Source of the DNA: Pseudomonas sp. WS 5079
GTDB lineage: Bacteria; Pseudomonadota; Gammaproteobacteria; Pseudomonadales; Pseudomonadaceae
DNA length: 64,000 nucleotides
Assembly: GCF_012985465.1 (NCBI RefSeq)
Contig: NZ_JAAQWN010000004.1
Span: forward strand, 1 to 64,000
Reading direction: 5' to 3'
This document shows, piece by piece, positions 60,787 to 64,000 of this stretch. Made by a program: the position numbers and the translations under genes. The notes under the pieces were generated by a model that saw only the letters and a list, made by a program, of their open reading frames with translations, searched no databases and was not told where the DNA came from. The stretch's first letter is position 1, and the number at the start of each line of letters is the position of its first letter.

Positions 60787-61602
60787 ATGAAAAGAACATT
60801 GAAAACATTGACTGCTGCCGGGGTGGTCGCCGCAATAGTAGGTGCCGGCGTGGTGTATTTTGGTGTGATCAATGTTGGGGCGGATGATCCGCATTTCGGC
60901 CCCGTTCACTCACTTCTTTCCACTGCTCGGGATCGCTCGATTGCTGTGCGCTCACGCGATATTAAAGTCCCCGACCTGAGCGAAGAAGCTCTCATCCGCG
61001 CAGGTGCTGGCAACTACAACGCTATGTGCATCGGTTGCCATCTGGCTCCGGGTATTGCAGGAACCGAGTTAAGTAATAGCCTTTACCCTGCACCTCCGAA
61101 TCTTTCAAAACTGGGCGTTGATGGAAACCCTGCCGCAGCTTTCTGGATCATCAAGCATGGAATCAAATCCACAGGCATGCCCGCTTGGGGTAAAAGCATG
61201 GCCGATCCCTACATCTGGGGAATGGTCGCTTTTCTCCAGCAGTTGCCTTCATTGGATGCAGAGCAATACAACGCTCTAGCAACCAGCAGCGATGGTCATC
61301 AACACGGTGGCGGCGAGAGCAAAATGCATAACCATGAAGGCCAGCATGAGGGCCAAAAAGGGGCTGCCGCTGGGCATCATGATGCGGGTGCAGCCGAAGA
61401 GATAGCCGAAGCAGGCGACCATCATGGCGAGAGAAACAGCGCCCATGCCCATGAGGCGGCCTCAGCGCCTTCTCAGGATGAAAGTACCGAACACGCCCAT
61501 CCTCAGGTTGTGGAGGCTTCACATGACGCTCCTGCAACTCCGGCCGTTCAGCCAAAAACTCATACCCACGCTGATGGGAAGGAGCATACCCATGCGAAAT
61601 AA
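60787..61602 (+). CDS. Cytochrome c with long His-rich tail
   Basis: This is a 271-aa protein. One N-terminal membrane anchor (AGVVAAIVGAGVVYFGVI) is followed by a c-type haem domain with CIGCH at 81-85 and the likely Met ligand in STGMPAWGKSM. The C-terminal ~110 residues are low-complexity and very His-rich (HQHGGGESKMHNHEGQHEG, HTHADGKEHTHAK). It lies between copB and copG with an 11-base overlap with copG. It could pass electrons to or from copper centres and store metal in its tail. Confidence 0.85.
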   Translation: MKRTLKTLTAAGVVAAIVGAGVVYFGVINVGADDPHFGPVHSLLSTARDRSIAVRSRDIKVPDLSEEALIRAGAGNYNAMCIGCHLAPGIAGTELSNSLYPAPPNLSKLGVDGNPAAAFWIIKHGIKSTGMPAWGKSMADPYIWGMVAFLQQLPSLDAEQYNALATSSDGHQHGGGESKMHNHEGQHEGQKGAAAGHHDAGAAEEIAEAGDHHGERNSAHAHEAASAPSQDESTEHAHPQVVEASHDAPATPAVQPKTHTHADGKEHTHAK

Positions 61603-62059
61603 CTTTCTTCGTCCCGGTCGAGCACTTCGCCTCGCTGCATACGCGGCTCTGTTTATCAGTTCAGCTGGTCATGCAGCAGAGTCGCTGACGATCGACGTCC
61701 ATCGTGACGCTAACTGTGGATGCTGCAAGAAGTGGATCCAGCACCTTGAAGCTAACGGCTTCACCGTCGTTGATCATGTAGAAACCAACATGAGCGCGGT
61801 CAAGCAGGATCTCGGTGTTGCTCCACGACTCTCGTCCTGCCACACAGCAATGATCAATGGAAAGTTTGTTGAAGGTCACGTGCCCGCCGAGCAAATCATT
61901 GCGATGAGCAAACGTGACGACCTTCTTGGGATCGCCGTTCCTGGCATGCCAGTTGGATCTCCAGGCATGGAAGTCAACGGAAAACGTGATGCTTATCAGA
62001 TAATCGGCCTGACCAAAGCCGGCGCGGATCAGGTCCTTGCTGAATACCCCGGCAATTAA
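61592..62059 (+). CDS. copG: CopG (DUF411) periplasmic copper protein
   Basis: This is a 155-aa protein. ATG at 61592 (MRNNFLRPGRALRLAAY) lies inside the cytochrome gene end. Signal peptide, then the DUF411 core: RDANCGCCKKWIQHLEANGF and APRLSSCHTAMINGKFVEGH. The Cys residues match those that hold a tetranuclear copper cluster in CopG. It probably catalyses copper redox in the periplasm with the cytochrome. Confidence 0.9.
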   Translation: MRNNFLRPGRALRLAAYAALFISSAGHAAESLTIDVHRDANCGCCKKWIQHLEANGFTVVDHVETNMSAVKQDLGVAPRLSSCHTAMINGKFVEGHVPAEQIIAMSKRDDLLGIAVPGMPVGSPGMEVNGKRDAYQIIGLTKAGADQVLAEYPGN

Positions 62060-62206
62060 TCTGGCCCTGTCCATCTAACACTGCATGGCTACCGTCCACC
62101 ATGGCCATGCAGCGAGAAATGCTTTTTCCATTACGTGTTCAAGCAGTAGAAGAAGTCGTAAGGGGGCCGAGGACAGCAACAAGGGAGGACGCAGTACAAC
62201 TGTGGC

Positions 62207-62404
62207 CTAAACTGCGGCGTTCAATTGTGTTTTTTTTTGCAAGCTTTTCAGGCGCTGGGTCGCACGTTGTACAGCGGCCATCTTTTCTGGACGCTTCATC
62301 CGCTTCCATTTTCTGATGTCTTCCTTGGTGCGACCGCAGCTCAAACATAGTTCGCTGTTCAGCTGGCAAACGGAAATACATGGGTTTTCGATGTCCTTGG
62401 CCAT
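62207..62404 (-). CDS. DUF1289 small Cys-rich protein
   Basis: This 65-aa protein has NPCISVCQLNSELCLSCGRT, the DUF1289 signature with four Cys, then EDIRKWKRMKRPEKM. Such proteins probably bind zinc or iron-sulphur. It is three bases downstream of the gene at 62408 and is likely in the dmeRF transcript. Confidence 0.82.
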   Translation of the reverse strand: MAKDIENPCISVCQLNSELCLSCGRTKEDIRKWKRMKRPEKMAAVQRATQRLKSLQKKTQLNAAV

Positions 62405-62407
62405 GGT

Positions 62408-62779
62408 TTAACTCCGCGTGGATCGTGTACGTGTTAAACGCTGCCGCCAGTCACCGGCATTCGACCGCTGACATTGCTCTTCAGTATCGAAATGCACGTT
62501 GGCCGACACCTGACTGACGTGAACATTCGCTTCACTTAATGCCAGGGTCGTCAATTCGAGCATCCGCTTGTCTTGCCCATTGGCAAGCACCACATCCCTG
62601 TTGGCATCGGTGTCGAAGACCCAAACAACCATCAGACTGGAGGGAAATCGCGCGTAACCCACATCGTGAGTCAACCAAGAGAAGCCTACTATCTCCGCTT
62701 TGGCCGTCTCGCAGGTCTTGGTCAGGGCAGCAATCAGACGACGTTCGATTTGCGCCTGATCCCGTTTGCTCACAAGCAT
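62408..62779 (-). CDS. Hypothetical protein in the dmeRF transcript
   Basis: This is a 123-aa soluble protein with SKRDQAQIERRLIAALTKTC at the start and PSSLMVVWVFDTDANRDVVL in the middle. No domain is recognised with confidence. It lies 43 bases after the DmeF-like gene and three bases before the DUF1289 gene. Its co-location suggests a link with metal efflux. Confidence 0.62.
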   Translation of the reverse strand: MLVSKRDQAQIERRLIAALTKTCETAKAEIVGFSWLTHDVGYARFPSSLMVVWVFDTDANRDVVLANGQDKRMLELTTLALSEANVHVSQVSANVHFDTEEQCQRSNAGDWRQRLTRTRSTRS

Positions 62780-62822
62780 ATCTCGATCCTTATTTTCATT
62801 TCAGTCGACTATGCGTTCATTT

Positions 62823-63782
62823 CTATGCCGGAACGGAGACTTGTACCGGTGAGTCAGCTCCCAGCTTCGTGCGGTATTCAACAGTCAGATGCGTGACTTC
62901 ATGAACCGTAGCAAGCCGTTCTCGTATGTCTTCGGCATTCACTGCGGGGCTGCCCAGAACACTCACAATCGCGGCTCGGGCCTGAGGCCCTACCTGCCAG
63001 ACATGAAGATCAATGATCGAAGCATCTCCAGGCGTTTCAACCAGTTCACGAATTTCTTGGGCGACATGATCATCTGTCTGGTCGAGCAATACACCCGCAG
63101 TCACCCGCATCAACGACCAAGCCCAGCGTGCAATGACAATTGCACCCAAAATCCCCATTGCAGGGTCGAGCCATACCCAACCAAGGTATCGGCCAGCAAG
63201 CAGAGCAGCGATGGCCAGAACCGAGGTCAGGGCATCTGCAATGACGTGAACGTAAGCAGAGCGCAAATTATTGTCGTGACCATGTGCATGGTGAGATTGA
63301 TCGTGGCCATGCCCATGGTGATGATCATGTCCGCCAGAAAGCAAAAGCGCGCTCACGACATTCACTGCTAATCCGACAACTGCGATAAGAGTCGCTGTCC
63401 CGAATTGCACTTGAGTCGGTTGAAAGAGACGGAATAGCGATTCTCCAGCAATTCCCAAGGAGACCAGTCCCAAAATCAGAGCAGAGGCGAAGCCACCCAA
63501 GTCTCCCACCTTGCCAGTTCCAAAACTGTAGCGAGCACTTGAGGCATGTCTTTTTGCGTAACCGTAAGCAGCTGCGGCTATGCCAAGTGCTCCAGCGTGC
63601 GTTGCCATGTGAAAACCATCGGCAAGCAACGCCATGGAGCCAGTGAGATAACCTGCGGTGATTTCAGCAACCATCATTACGACGGTCAGAGCCACCACCC
63701 ACAACGTTCGCTTAGCGTTTTCTTCATGTGATTTCCCCAGGAACATATGGTCGTGGGAATAGTCGGCGTACGAATTACTCAT
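62823..63782 (-). CDS. dmeF: DmeF-like cation diffusion facilitator
   Basis: This 319-aa CDF exporter has six membrane helices. Helix II carries LLADGFHMATHAGALGIA, the DmeF version of the metal site. A His-rich loop (GGHDHHHGHGHDQSHHAHG) lies between helices IV and V, and helix V has HVIADALTSVLAIAALL. DmeF proteins export Co(II) and Ni(II). An RcnR/CsoR-type regulator is encoded 12 bases upstream, as in dmeRF operons. Confidence 0.86.
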   Translation of the reverse strand: MSNSYADYSHDHMFLGKSHEENAKRTLWVVALTVVMMVAEITAGYLTGSMALLADGFHMATHAGALGIAAAAYGYAKRHASSARYSFGTGKVGDLGGFASALILGLVSLGIAGESLFRLFQPTQVQFGTATLIAVVGLAVNVVSALLLSGGHDHHHGHGHDQSHHAHGHDNNLRSAYVHVIADALTSVLAIAALLAGRYLGWVWLDPAMGILGAIVIARWAWSLMRVTAGVLLDQTDDHVAQEIRELVETPGDASIIDLHVWQVGPQARAAIVSVLGSPAVNAEDIRERLATVHEVTHLTVEYRTKLGADSPVQVSVPA

Positions 63783-63793
63783 CTGGGCAAATC

Positions 63794-64000
63794 CTATTTG
63801 GAATAGCGGCGAATGGCTTCGAGCAGCTCATCGACGCCTTTCGCTCTTTCTTCGTTGCTGAGTGTCGGATTCGCGACATGTTCACGAGCGTGGTCTTCAA
63901 TGATTTCATCCATCAGCCCATTGATCGCGCCACGGGTCGAAGCGACCAATAGCAAGGTTTTCGAGCAGTCATCATCAGAGTCGAGTGCTCGCTCAATCGC
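63794..64000 (-). CDS. RcnR/CsoR-family metal repressor, C-terminal part
   Basis: The frame enters from the right edge and stops at 63794. The visible 68 residues read IERALDSDDDCSKTLLLVAS, TRGAINGLMDEIIEDHAREH and ELLEAIRRYSK, the helical RcnR/CsoR/FrmR (DUF156) pattern with conserved Cys and His ligands. As it precedes a DmeF-like exporter it is probably DmeR, which releases DNA on binding Co or Ni. The N-terminus is outside the window. Confidence 0.82.
   Translation of the reverse strand, partial: AIERALDSDDDCSKTLLLVASTRGAINGLMDEIIEDHAREHVANPTLSNEERAKGVDELLEAIRRYSK

Overview
The window is a piece of a Pseudomonas chromosome (fluorescens/putida/syringae type). The evidence is the GC-rich coding, a DUF1654 phage gene, PtrA-type small copper proteins, the cop/cus gene complement and a tRNA-Pro(GGG) fragment. 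It holds two integrated elements placed end to end at one tRNA attachment site.

Region 1 (1 to about 36.68 kb) is most of a lambda-like, HK97-capsid siphoprophage. The late genes lie on the minus strand from about 20.7 kb to the left edge: holin, HNH nuclease, small and large terminase, portal, prohead protease, capsid, head-tail joining, tail tube, assembly chaperones, tape measure, then M, L, K, I and J, and variable distal tail genes. The early right arm (20.9-25.9 kb, minus) carries Cro-like and CII-like regulators, O-like and P-like replication genes with iterons inside O, nin-type genes, an unexpected tyrosine recombinase, and an antiterminator-like gene ahead of two terminators. The CI-like S24 repressor (25.9-26.8 kb, plus) heads a two-gene tail in the lambda rex position. 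Matching operators lie on both sides (oR at about 25.86-25.93 kb, oL at about 28.01-28.05 kb). A boxA site and strongly structured RNA precede a left arm of small genes on the plus strand, which ends in xis and int (35.3-36.6 kb). A block of small minus-strand genes (31.9-32.9 kb) interrupts that arm.

Region 2 is the junction (36.59-36.89 kb). It has three 11-bp repeats after int, a perfect hairpin and a 45-nt 3' remnant of tRNA-Pro(GGG). A second, unrelated integrase follows at once and opens the next element.

Region 3 (36.9-64 kb) is a metal-resistance island: a YaaC-like protein; cusCBAF; copCD; copRS; a CopI-like cupredoxin; a P1B copper ATPase and CopZ-like chaperone; a PtrA-like protein; copAB, a His-rich cytochrome c and CopG; and a dmeRF-type cobalt/nickel module at the right edge. 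Five copies of a TGACA-N4-TGTAAT-type box precede copper genes, which suggests one CopRS regulon. Together these systems would oxidise and bind copper in the periplasm, pump Cu(I) from cytoplasm to periplasm and expel it through the outer membrane.

Two oddities stand out in the island. A 1.3-kb non-autonomous element with 22-bp terminal repeats, carrying a beta-carbonic anhydrase, has inserted at the last codons of the ATPase gene between TTGAC repeats. A lone flgB homologue is frameshifted at a run of seven A. All functional calls come from reading the sequence and from family knowledge; no database search was run.
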